The translations under genes and the position numbers were made by a program. The notes under the pieces are model-generated. The model had not been told where the DNA came from and ran no database searches. It worked only from the letters and a program-made list of their open reading frames with translations. 47,020 bases of DNA from an uncultured SAR116 cluster alpha proteobacterium (GTDB lineage: Bacteria; Pseudomonadota; Alphaproteobacteria; Puniceispirillales; Marisalimonadaceae): contig CABYED010000015.1 in NCBI GenBank assembly GCA_902517815.1, positions 1 to 47,020 of the forward strand, in the 5' to 3' direction. How positions within the stretch are numbered: position 1 is the first letter of the stretch; the number at the start of each line of letters is the position of its first letter. Below are positions 25,985 through 33,731 of this stretch, in pieces.

Positions 25985-25999
25985 GAACAAAACATGAAC
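25985..25999. promoter_or_regulatory. LexA (SOS) box upstream of umuDC
   Basis: GAAC (25985-25988), seven bases, GAAC (25996-25999) is a perfect match to the alphaproteobacterial LexA site GTTC-N7-GTTC read on the other strand. It stands right before umuD and umuC, canonical SOS genes. It overlaps the AGGAG-like ribosome site and the ATG of a short leader frame. Confidence 0.8.
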
Positions 26000-26020
26000 A
26001 AAATATTTGGAATGAAATAA
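25994..26020 (+). CDS. Eight-codon leader peptide coupled to umuD
   Basis: An ATG at 25994 follows AGGAGA by about 7 nt and opens a frame for MNKIFGMK, ending in TAA at 26018-26020. The last A of this stop is the first A of the umuD ATG (TAATG), a classic coupling arrangement. The umuD ATG itself has no good ribosome site of its own, so translation of umuD may depend on the leader. This is too short to judge by coding statistics. The alternative is a leaderless umuD transcript starting after the LexA box. Confidence 0.45.
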   Translation: MNKIFGMK

Positions 26021-26508
26021 TGATTAATTTAAATTTAGAAGAAACTAAAAGAATTCTAGCTCAAAATGGACACTATAAGTTATCAAATAAATTAGAAGTG
26101 TTTAGACCATGTTTAAAGCGTCCTCAAACTTTTCCTCTTTATAGTTCTAAAGTCTCGGCGGGGTTTCCTTCTCCTGCAGATGATAATCTAGAGAAAAGTT
26201 TAGATTTAAACAGCTATTTAATTAAACGTCCTGCTGCAACATTTTTTGTTCGCGTTAACGGTGATTCAATGATTAATGCTGGTATAAATGATAACGATAT
26301 ATTGGTTGTTGATAGGAGTATTAAGCCTACACACGGTAAAGTGATTATAGCTGTTTTAGACGGACAAATGACTGTTAAAAGATTATACAAGCAATCTGGA
26401 AAAATAATACTGATGCCAGAAAATGATTTGTATAAACCAATTGAAATTAAAGATCATATGAATATGGAAATTTGGGGAGTGGTAACTAGTTCGGTTCATT
26501 TTTTGTGA
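26020..26508 (+). CDS. umuD: DNA polymerase V subunit UmuD (S24 self-cleaving)
   Basis: UmuD cleaves itself on RecA filaments; UmuD' then activates UmuC for translesion synthesis. The 162-residue protein has a likely Ala47-Gly48 cleavage site in SAGFPSPADD, the nucleophile Ser83 in NGDSMINAGI, and the general base Lys120 in GQMTVKRLY. The N-terminal part of about 47 residues is longer than in E. coli UmuD, which fits the overall length. A LexA box lies directly upstream. The stop codon is one base before the umuC ATG. Confidence 0.93.
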   Translation: MINLNLEETKRILAQNGHYKLSNKLEVFRPCLKRPQTFPLYSSKVSAGFPSPADDNLEKSLDLNSYLIKRPAATFFVRVNGDSMINAGINDNDILVVDRSIKPTHGKVIIAVLDGQMTVKRLYKQSGKIILMPENDLYKPIEIKDHMNMEIWGVVTSSVHFL

Positions 26509-26509
26509 T

Positions 26510-27832
26510 ATGTATGGTCTAGTTGACTGTAACAATTTTTATGTTTCCTGCGAAAGAGTTTTTAATCCTTTATTGAGAAATAAGCCAGTTGTAGTATTAT
26601 CCAATAATGATGGGTGTATTATTGCTAGATCTAATGAAGCAAAATCTTTGGACATACCTATGGGAGCCCCATTACACTTATACAAAACATTAATAAAGAA
26701 GAATAAAATATTTACATATTCCTCAAATTACACTTTGTATGGAGATATGTCTTCTCGCGTAATGAGCTCATTAAATTATTTTGTACCTGATATGGAGATA
26801 TACTCTATTGATGAAGCATTTCTTGACTTAAGAAAATTTAACGAAAAAACTATTTTAGAAGAAATGTTTAAAATTAAACAATTTATTTATCAATGGACTG
26901 GGATACCTGTTTCGATTGGAGTAGGCCCTACTAAAACATTAGCAAAATTAGCAAATAAAATGGCTAAGAAACATTCATCTAATGGTGTTTATGTTTTAAC
27001 TATATCTGAGCATTTAAGAAGTATACTAAGTAATATTCAATTAGAAGATATTTGGGGTATTTCTAAAGGATGGGCAAATCGTTTAAAATCAATAGGAATT
27101 AATAATCCACTTGATTTACAGCAATCAGACCCTCGTAAGATCAGAAAAATAGTATCAGTTGTTGGTGAACGTATGGTTTATGAACTAAGAGGGAATCCTT
27201 GTCTCTCTCTAGAGAATATAGTGGACAAGAAATCTATTACAGTTTCCAGATCTTTTGGTAATATGGTTAACGATAAATATAATCTCAAACAAGCATTAGC
27301 AAATCATGTGGCAAGAGCAGCAGAGAAGCTTAGAAGTCAAGATAGCTTATGTGGAGAGATTTGTGTTTTTATTAATACTAATCGTTTTAGAAAGAATGAT
27401 TTGCAATATAGCAATAGTGCAATATTACCTTTTGATGATTTAACCGATAATACAAATATTATAATGAAAAAAGCATTTAAGGTATTAGACAGACTTTATC
27501 GCTCAAATTATAATTATAAAAAAATTGGAGTAATATTACTTAACTTAAAACAAAGAAAAAAAGACGTTAAAAATAAAAATTATGTTATTCAGGACAACTT
27601 GTTTACATATGACAAAAATTATAAAAATATTGCTGATGCATCTGATGTCTGTATGGAAATATTAGATGATATAAATACTAAAATGGGGAAAATGACATTA
27701 TTTTATGGTTCTCAAGGGATAGTAAAACACTCAGGAAGAAAGAAAATAGAAAAAGATAAATGGAGAATGCGATCTTTTTATAGGTCTCCTTTTTATACTA
27801 CAAATTGGGCTGACATATTAAAAGTATCCTAG
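26510..27832 (+). CDS. umuC: DNA polymerase V catalytic subunit UmuC
   Basis: UmuC is a Y-family error-prone polymerase. In 440 residues the metal-binding catalytic residues are present at the same positions as in E. coli: Asp6 in GLVDCNNFYVSCE, and Asp101 and Glu102 in YSIDEAFLDL. The helix-hairpin-helix part (LEDIWGISKGWANRLKSIGI, residues 183-202), the little-finger domain, and the C-terminal RMRSFYRSPFYTTNWADIL, a UmuC-type tail, follow. UmuDC induction by LexA is supported by the upstream box. Its TAG stop lies within the terminator stem shared with the converging gene. Confidence 0.96.
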   Translation: MYGLVDCNNFYVSCERVFNPLLRNKPVVVLSNNDGCIIARSNEAKSLDIPMGAPLHLYKTLIKKNKIFTYSSNYTLYGDMSSRVMSSLNYFVPDMEIYSIDEAFLDLRKFNEKTILEEMFKIKQFIYQWTGIPVSIGVGPTKTLAKLANKMAKKHSSNGVYVLTISEHLRSILSNIQLEDIWGISKGWANRLKSIGINNPLDLQQSDPRKIRKIVSVVGERMVYELRGNPCLSLENIVDKKSITVSRSFGNMVNDKYNLKQALANHVARAAEKLRSQDSLCGEICVFINTNRFRKNDLQYSNSAILPFDDLTDNTNIIMKKAFKVLDRLYRSNYNYKKIGVILLNLKQRKKDVKNKNYVIQDNLFTYDKNYKNIADASDVCMEILDDINTKMGKMTLFYGSQGIVKHSGRKKIEKDKWRMRSFYRSPFYTTNWADILKVS

Positions 27833-27860
27833 AGAAGTGTTTCCACTAGGATTTATTATT
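27826..27860. terminator. Bidirectional terminator containing both stop codons
   Basis: ATCCTAG (27826-27832) and CTAGGAT (27846-27852) form a 7-bp stem. An inner AGTG / CACT pairing is possible as an alternative. The stem is followed by TTTATTATTT on plus. The umuC stop TAG (27830-27832) and the stop of the converging carboxypeptidase (27846-27848 on minus) each lie in one arm. Confidence 0.6.
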
Positions 27861-29054
27861 TGAAGGTAGTGGGATGCAACTTAGGCCGGAAGTCCAAAGT
27901 TCTGCACAAACTGAACGTGCTTGATTTTCTGCTAGTTCGATAAAACGAACTCTCCATAAGTACTCTAAATTATTGTTTGCATTGTTAGTTTTAGTTATCT
28001 TACTTAATGAAGCAGGTAAATTACCAAGTTGTTCTGGAACAATATTTCTGGCGTTACGAGCTGCTTTATGAGCATTTAATCTATTCTTAAAAGCACCAAT
28101 TTGCACAAACCAATCATCTTGAACACTTTCAGCGTACAAAGTTTTGGTGGTTTTAGGAGGTATTTTAAAATTTTTCACATTTTTTTCTGCAATAATAATT
28201 TTAGGTCGAACTTTAGGCATTTCTGAAGGCTTCGCCATTCTAACAAGTGGTTTAGAAGGACTGGTTTTAAAGTATTTATTTAGTAAATTTATCATATGTT
28301 TATCGCGTGATCTTGCCTTTTTCCCCCCAAAAACAACGCCAATAATTCTTTGACCGTTTCTTTCAACAGAAGCAACAAGGTTAAAACCAGAGGCGTTTGT
28401 ATAACCAGTTTTAATGCCATCTGTTCCAGAGTAGCTACTTAATAGATTATTATGATTGGTATATTTAACTCCTTTATAGACAAAAGATTTAGTCTTGAAC
28501 AATTTAAAAAAATTAGGGTGATTTTTTCTAACAGCCATTCCAAGAATCGCCATATCTCGAGCTGTTGATAATTGACCCCTGTTAGGTAAACCTGAAGCAT
28601 TTTTAAATGTTGTACGTGTCATACCCAATTTTTTAGCTTTCCTTGTCATCAATCTAGCAAAATTTCTTTCTGATTTTCCAAGGTTTTCAGCTACAACTGT
28701 TGCTACATCATTGGCTGATTTGGTGATTAAAGCTAAAATAGCATTTTTAACCGTAATAGTAGAACCAGCAGAAAGATTTAATTTAGATGGTGGCTGTCTA
28801 GCTGCACGCTTGGAAATTTTGAATTTAGTATTCATAGAAATCTTTTTGTTTTTTAAAGCATCAAATACCATATATAAAGTCATAATTTTTGTTAAAGAGG
28901 CAGGATAGTTTCGTGTATCTGCATTAGTATTATGATAAATACGTTTAGTATTTTCATTTATAATAAAAGAGGCATATTTAGCTTTAGCAGATGAAGCAAT
29001 GGCAATAAAAAATAAAATAAATATAGAATTGAAAATTAATTTTATTAAAAGCAT
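27846..29054 (-). CDS. dacC: D-alanyl-D-alanine carboxypeptidase (S11) with C-terminal SPOR domain
   Basis: This exported penicillin-binding protein trims peptidoglycan pentapeptides. From the ATG at 29054 the protein has 402 residues and begins with a signal peptide ending near SSAKA (residue about 25). The SxxK motif is SLTK (53-56), SxN is SAN in KSANDVATVV, and KTG is in DGIKTGYTNASGF, so the active site is complete. The last about 75 residues, starting WFVQIGAFKNRLNA and ending in SCIPLPSNN, are a SPOR domain that binds denuded septal glycan. In-frame starts further upstream (to 29207) would bury the signal peptide. The gene symbol follows common alphaproteobacterial usage. Confidence 0.88.
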   Translation of the reverse strand: MLLIKLIFNSIFILFFIAIASSAKAKYASFIINENTKRIYHNTNADTRNYPASLTKIMTLYMVFDALKNKKISMNTKFKISKRAARQPPSKLNLSAGSTITVKNAILALITKSANDVATVVAENLGKSERNFARLMTRKAKKLGMTRTTFKNASGLPNRGQLSTARDMAILGMAVRKNHPNFFKLFKTKSFVYKGVKYTNHNNLLSSYSGTDGIKTGYTNASGFNLVASVERNGQRIIGVVFGGKKARSRDKHMINLLNKYFKTSPSKPLVRMAKPSEMPKVRPKIIIAEKNVKNFKIPPKTTKTLYAESVQDDWFVQIGAFKNRLNAHKAARNARNIVPEQLGNLPASLSKITKTNNANNNLEYLWRVRFIELAENQARSVCAELWTSGLSCIPLPSNNKS

Positions 29055-29294
29055 CGAATAGTTTTTTTGAAATAAAAAGATTTTCTGATAATTTAATATT
29101 TTAGTACAATTTTTAAGCAATTTTTTATCCAAAAAAATTAATTTAAAGACTCTAATTAGCATAAAAGTTAAAAAAATATAATCTAAACGTTGGAACAAAC
29201 ACATCATTTAGACCATTTTTCTAAAAAAACACTACATTTAGTATAGAATACAAGCAATAATTATGAAAGAGTGTATTAAAAAAATTAACTTAAA

Positions 29295-29323
29295 CTTGTC
29301 GAACACATTTGTCGTTCTTATAT
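29295..29323 (+). promoter_or_regulatory. Heat-shock (RpoH-type) promoter candidate for clpSA
   Basis: CTTG (29295-29298), an 18-nt spacer, and CTTATAT (29317-29323) fit the alphaproteobacterial heat-shock consensus CTTG-N17/18-CYTATnT. The final G of that consensus is not matched. The same bases also make a fair sigma-70 promoter (TTGTCG, 17 nt, TATATT). It lies about 40 nt before the clpS start. Confidence 0.5.
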
Positions 29324-29363
29324 TATAATTTGAATTATATTAAAATAAGGAATACTTTAAAAG

Positions 29364-29753
29364 TTGTCCAATAATACAAAATATAAAAGTTCTGAAGATC
29401 TTGTCTTAAGAGTTATACCATCAATTACTATGGGTGAAGATAAAGATAGTAAGGTTGATATTGAAGGAAACGTAAAATTAGCAGTAAAGCCAAAAACAAA
29501 AACTCCACCACTCTATAGAGTTTTAATGATGAATGATGATTATACCCCAATGGAATTTGTTATTGAAGTGCTTGAAAAATTTTTTCAGAAAAATAGAGAA
29601 GAGGCAACACAAATAATGCTTCATGTCCATCAACGTGGCGTTGGTGTATGTGGGATTTATGCATATGATTTAGCAGAAACCAAAGCGATACAAGTAATGA
29701 ACTATGCACGTAAACATGAGCATCCTTTACAAGTTCAATTAGAAAAGGAATAA
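29364..29753 (+). CDS. clpS: ATP-dependent Clp protease adaptor ClpS
   Basis: ClpS recognises proteins with N-terminal Leu, Phe, Tyr or Trp and delivers them to ClpAP. The 129-residue protein shows the binding-pocket motif [16 protein letters not shown] (about 51-66) and [23 protein letters not shown]. It starts at TTG after an AAGGA site with long spacing. An in-frame TAA at 29358 excludes anything earlier. The N-terminus has about 45 extra residues, of a variable, charged kind. It lies 2 nt before clpA, and aat elsewhere in the window supplies N-degrons. Confidence 0.95.
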   Translation: MSNNTKYKSSEDLVLRVIPSITMGEDKDSKVDIEGNVKLAVKPKTKTPPLYRVLMMNDDYTPMEFVIEVLEKFFQKNREEATQIMLHVHQRGVGVCGIYAYDLAETKAIQVMNYARKHEHPLQVQLEKE

Positions 29754-29755
29754 CA

Positions 29756-32080
29756 ATGTTATCTAAATCTTTAGAAGAAACACTTAGACGAGCAATGACA
29801 AATGCTTCTTCATTAAAGCATGAGTTTGCAACATTAGAACACTTGCTTTCCGCTTTGTTAAAAGATCAAGATGCCGTTGAAGTCTTGAAAGCATGTTCGG
29901 TGAATGTGAAAATATTAGAAGAAGACATAGATAGATACTTAAAAGAAGAATTGAAGGCAATTGTTACATCAAACAAAGAAGCTGATACACAACCAACAGC
30001 AGGGTTTCAAAGAGTTGTTCAAAGAGCTGTAATACATACCCAATCCTCAGGAAGAAGCGAAGCAACAGGGGCAAATATTTTAGTAGCTATGTTTTCAGAA
30101 AGAGATTGCTATGCAGTTTATCTACTTCAGAAACAGGATATGAAACGTCTCGATGCAGTAAGTTTTATAAGTCATGGTTTGGCGAAAGATCCTAACTATT
30201 CAAAATCTACCACACCATTTGGAGCTGATAATGAAATTGAAGATGCTGATAATAAAAAATCTGAAAAAGCTCTAGATAAATATGCAGTTAATTTAAATGA
30301 GAAAGCAGCTGAAGGTAAAGTTGATCCTTTAATAGGTAGACAATCTGAGCTAGACAGAACTATTCAGGTTTTATGTAGGAGAACAAAAAATAATCCTTTA
30401 TTAGTAGGTGATCCTGGTGTTGGAAAAACTGCAATAGCTGAAGGTTTAGCCGAAAAAGTTGTAAATGGCAATGTTCCTGAAGTTTTATTGAATTCAGAAA
30501 TTTATGCATTAGACATGGGCGCTTTGTTAGCAGGTACAAGGTACAGGGGTGATTTTGAAGAACGTTTAAAGGCTGTAATGAAAGAGATTGAAAAGAATGA
30601 GAACGCAATATTATTTATTGATGAGATTCACACTATAATTGGTGCAGGTGCGACTAGTGGTGGAGCCATGGATGCGTCTAATTTACTAAAACCAGCACTT
30701 CAAAATGGGTCATTAAAATGTATAGGTTCAACAACCTATAAAGAATATAGAGGTTATTTTGACAAAGATAGAGCCTTAGTGAGGCGTTTTCAAAAGATTG
30801 ACGTTCCAGAGCCAAATGTTGAAGATACTGTAAAAATCTTAATGGGTTTGAAATCACGTTATGAAAAACACCATAATCTAAAATTTACAAATATTGCTAT
30901 TAAAACTGCTGTTGAACTATCTGCCAGGTATATAAATGATAGGAAGTTGCCTGACAAAGCCATTGACGTCATTGATGAAACTGCTGCAGCTCAAATGTTA
31001 AAAAATAAATCAAAAAGAAAGAAAATTATTGGTAAAGTCGAGATTGAAGAGACTATTGCATTAATTGCTAGGATACCACCAAGAAATGTTTCTACAGATG
31101 ATAGAAAAGCGCTTTCGAAGTTAGAAGATGATTTAAAAAGAATGGTTTATGGACAGGACAAAGCAGTTTCTGAGTTAGTATCTAGTATAAAATTATCTAG
31201 AGCTGGGTTAAGAGAAGGTGAAAAACCAGTAGGTTGTTACTTATTTTCTGGACCAACGGGTGTTGGGAAAACTGAAGTTGCTAAACAATTAGCTGAAGCT
31301 ACGGGAGTTAAGCTCATAAGATTCGATATGTCGGAATATATGGAAAGACACACTGTCTCAAGATTAATCGGAGCTCCTCCAGGTTATGTGGGCTTTGATC
31401 AAGGCGGTCTTTTAACTGATGCTGTCGATCAAAATCCTCATTCAGTATTATTATTAGATGAGATAGAAAAAGCTCATCCAGATTTATTTAATTTACTTCT
31501 TCAAGTAATGGATCATGGAAAATTAACAGACAATAATGGTAAATCTGTAGATTTTAGAAATACGATTTTAATTATGACTACAAACGCAGGAGCACAAGAA
31601 CTCTCAAAAGCAGCAATAGGATTTAAGCAAGAAAATCGTGAAGGTGCGGATAGCGAAGCAATTGATAAATTATTTGCGCCAGAATTTAGAAACAGATTAG
31701 ATGCCACAATTCCCTTTGGATACTTACCACTAGAAGTTGTTAGAATGGTTGTTGACAAATTTATAATGCAATTAGAAGCCCAATTATCAGAAAAAGGTGT
31801 ATCTGTTGTATTAACTGACAAAGCTAGAGACTGGCTGGCAACAAAGGGTTACGATAAAACCTTCGGTGCCAGACCCTTAGGAAGAGTAATTCAAGAGCAT
31901 ATAAAAAAGCCTTTGGCCGAAGAACTTTTATTTGGAAGATTAGTTGATGGTGGAGTTGTACATGTTGATTTATCAAAAGATAAATTAGTATTAAAAACAG
32001 AGGGTTCAGCCTCTAAAGACAAGAAAAAGAAAACAACAGATCCAAAAAATAAAAGTAATGATGCTAAAGAATTAACTTAA
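29756..32080 (+). CDS. clpA: ATP-dependent Clp protease ATP-binding subunit ClpA
   Basis: ClpA is the hexameric AAA+ unfoldase that feeds ClpP. The 774-residue protein has the N-domain with two Clp repeats (residues about 1-145), Walker A GDPGVGKT (218-225) with FIDEIHTIIGAGA in D1, GPTGVGKTE (about residue 500) with LLLDEIEKAHPD in D2, and the ClpP-binding IGF loop in KAAIGFKQEN. The last about 25 residues are Lys-rich (SKDKKKKTTDPKNKSN), an uncommon charged tail. The stop codon overlaps by 4 nt with the converging FemAB-like gene. Confidence 0.97.
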   Translation: MLSKSLEETLRRAMTNASSLKHEFATLEHLLSALLKDQDAVEVLKACSVNVKILEEDIDRYLKEELKAIVTSNKEADTQPTAGFQRVVQRAVIHTQSSGRSEATGANILVAMFSERDCYAVYLLQKQDMKRLDAVSFISHGLAKDPNYSKSTTPFGADNEIEDADNKKSEKALDKYAVNLNEKAAEGKVDPLIGRQSELDRTIQVLCRRTKNNPLLVGDPGVGKTAIAEGLAEKVVNGNVPEVLLNSEIYALDMGALLAGTRYRGDFEERLKAVMKEIEKNENAILFIDEIHTIIGAGATSGGAMDASNLLKPALQNGSLKCIGSTTYKEYRGYFDKDRALVRRFQKIDVPEPNVEDTVKILMGLKSRYEKHHNLKFTNIAIKTAVELSARYINDRKLPDKAIDVIDETAAAQMLKNKSKRKKIIGKVEIEETIALIARIPPRNVSTDDRKALSKLEDDLKRMVYGQDKAVSELVSSIKLSRAGLREGEKPVGCYLFSGPTGVGKTEVAKQLAEATGVKLIRFDMSEYMERHTVSRLIGAPPGYVGFDQGGLLTDAVDQNPHSVLLLDEIEKAHPDLFNLLLQVMDHGKLTDNNGKSVDFRNTILIMTTNAGAQELSKAAIGFKQENREGADSEAIDKLFAPEFRNRLDATIPFGYLPLEVVRMVVDKFIMQLEAQLSEKGVSVVLTDKARDWLATKGYDKTFGARPLGRVIQEHIKKPLAEELLFGRLVDGGVVHVDLSKDKLVLKTEGSASKDKKKKTTDPKNKSNDAKELT

Positions 32081-33225
32081 ATATTTGTATAAGGTGAATT
32101 TTCTGTATTGATAAATTTTATTTGTTTGTTAATTTCTATTTCTTCTAGTCTAGTGAAATTTTTTACAGCCTTAGCAAAAGAATCATTTAAAACGAAATGA
32201 TTACTGTAAGTTGGTTTTGCAATATATCCTCTCTGTATTTTGTGATGACCTTGTGCACCTGCTTCAACTATTTTGATTTTTTTTTCAATTGCATATTCAA
32301 TCGCTTGGTAATAACAAAGTTCAAAATGTAAAAAAGGAATATTTACAATAGAACCCCAATTTCTACCATAAAGAGTATTTTTACTAATAAAGTTCAAAGC
32401 TCCAGCGACAACTTTTTCGTCTTGTTTAGCTATAATTAATAAAATATCATTTTTCATTGTATCATTTAGCAAATAGAAAAATTCTTTAGTTAAATATGCC
32501 CCTCCCCATTTTTTATCTACTGTGTTTAAATAAAAATTATAAAAAGAATCCCATATTTCATTGTTTAGTTGTTCACCAGTTAACTTTTCAATAACTAAGT
32601 TTGTATTTTTAATTTTTTTTCTTTCATTTCTGATTGCTTTTCTTTTTGAACTCTTCAGTTCATTTAAAAAGTCGCCAAATGTTTTATAATTGTTGTTATG
32701 CCAGTGGAATTGTAATCCAGTTCTTTTTATCCAATTATCATTTTGTAATCTTTTATTAAAATCATCTGTAGTAAAGTTAATATGTGCTGAACTCAACTTG
32801 TTATCTCTGACAATCAATTCATATGTTTTTATTATCAAGTCAAAGATTTTTTTATGGTCTATATTTTCAGGGTTGATCATAATCCTTGGACCAGTTGCAG
32901 GTGTAAAAGGAATTGCGCAAATTAGTTTTGGATAATATTGGCCTCCAGCATTTTCAAAAGCATTTGCCCAAGAATGATCAAAAATATATTCACCGTATGA
33001 GTGCATTTTTAAATAATTTGGGGAAACCCCTATTATTTCCTGATTTGTGTTTTTAATTATTATATGTTGAGGATTCCAACCTGTTGATGAATGAACTGAT
33101 TTTGAAACTTCCAAAGAATTTAAAAAATCATAAGATGTAAATGGATGATTATAAGTATTTAGATTATTCCAATCATTTTTATCGATATCGGATAATTTGG
33201 ATATTAATTCTACTTTCATTATCAA
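32077..33225 (-). CDS. GNAT/FemAB-like family protein (peptidogalycan biosynthesis/recognition group)
   Basis: This 382-residue protein fits the FemAB-like group annotated as peptidogalycan biosynthesis/recognition. Typical segments are HSSTGWNPQHI, GVSPNYLKMHSYGEYIFDHSWANAF (residues about 70-94), VPFTPATGPR-like AIPFTPATGPRI, LQFHWHNNNYKTFGDFL, SSKRKAIRNERKKI, and a C-terminal GAQGHHKIQRGYIAKPTYSNHF. It folds as tandem acyltransferase domains. An amino acid or acyl group transfer is plausible from fold, but neither donor nor acceptor is known. It starts 21 nt after the RidA-like gene and may share its transcript. Confidence 0.78.
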   Translation of the reverse strand: MIMKVELISKLSDIDKNDWNNLNTYNHPFTSYDFLNSLEVSKSVHSSTGWNPQHIIIKNTNQEIIGVSPNYLKMHSYGEYIFDHSWANAFENAGGQYYPKLICAIPFTPATGPRIMINPENIDHKKIFDLIIKTYELIVRDNKLSSAHINFTTDDFNKRLQNDNWIKRTGLQFHWHNNNYKTFGDFLNELKSSKRKAIRNERKKIKNTNLVIEKLTGEQLNNEIWDSFYNFYLNTVDKKWGGAYLTKEFFYLLNDTMKNDILLIIAKQDEKVVAGALNFISKNTLYGRNWGSIVNIPFLHFELCYYQAIEYAIEKKIKIVEAGAQGHHKIQRGYIAKPTYSNHFVLNDSFAKAVKNFTRLEEIEINKQIKFINTENSPYTNI

Positions 33226-33246
33226 GGGGTTTTAAGAAAATATGAT

Positions 33247-33717
33247 TTAATTTTCAATCTCAAAAATACCTTCGATTTCTACTGGGACGTTTCTTGGAAG
33301 TGCTGGTGCTCCAACTGCAAATCTAGCGTGTTTCCCTTGTTCTCCAAATATTTTAACGAATAAATCTGATGCTCCATTTATTATCTTAGGCTGATCAGTA
33401 AAGTCTGGTGTAGAGGCAACAAATCCACCTAATTTAACAACTCTTTTAACTTTATTAAGATCACCATTGCAAGCTTCCTTCAATTGGCTAAGCAAAGCCA
33501 TTGCGCAAGCTTCAGCCATTTGAATCCCTTCTTCAACAGAGACGTTATCTCCAATTTTCCCTCTAACAGTTAATTCTCCATTAATAAAAGGTAATTGTCC
33601 TGATATGAAAACTAAGCTATTTGATACTACATATGGAATGTAACTTCCTGCGGGAGCACTAGCTTTATCAATGTCTATATTTAATTCTTCTAATCGCTTA
33701 TTAATATCTTTAGTCAT
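33247..33717 (-). CDS. RidA family (YjgF/YER057c) enamine/imine deaminase-like protein
   Basis: RidA proteins hydrolyse reactive enamines/imines formed by PLP enzymes. The 156-residue protein is of the longer RidA type, with the family features YVVSNSLVFISGQLP, a G-x-I loop GKIGDNVSVEEG, and RFAVGAPALPRNVPVEIE, which contains the carboxylate-binding arginine region. It lacks the short-form RidA length of about 130. Which RidA subgroup it belongs to, and whether deaminase activity is retained, cannot be judged here. It follows nrdJ by 14 nt. Confidence 0.85.
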   Translation of the reverse strand: MTKDINKRLEELNIDIDKASAPAGSYIPYVVSNSLVFISGQLPFINGELTVRGKIGDNVSVEEGIQMAEACAMALLSQLKEACNGDLNKVKRVVKLGGFVASTPDFTDQPKIINGASDLFVKIFGEQGKHARFAVGAPALPRNVPVEIEGIFEIEN

Positions 33718-33731
33718 TTTAGATCCCTAAT

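Noticed and set aside
29301-29317. GAAC...GTTC before clpS as a LexA site
   Set aside because: The spacing is nine bases and the half-sites are inverted, unlike the N7 direct repeat before umuD; it lies in the spacer of the promoter candidate.
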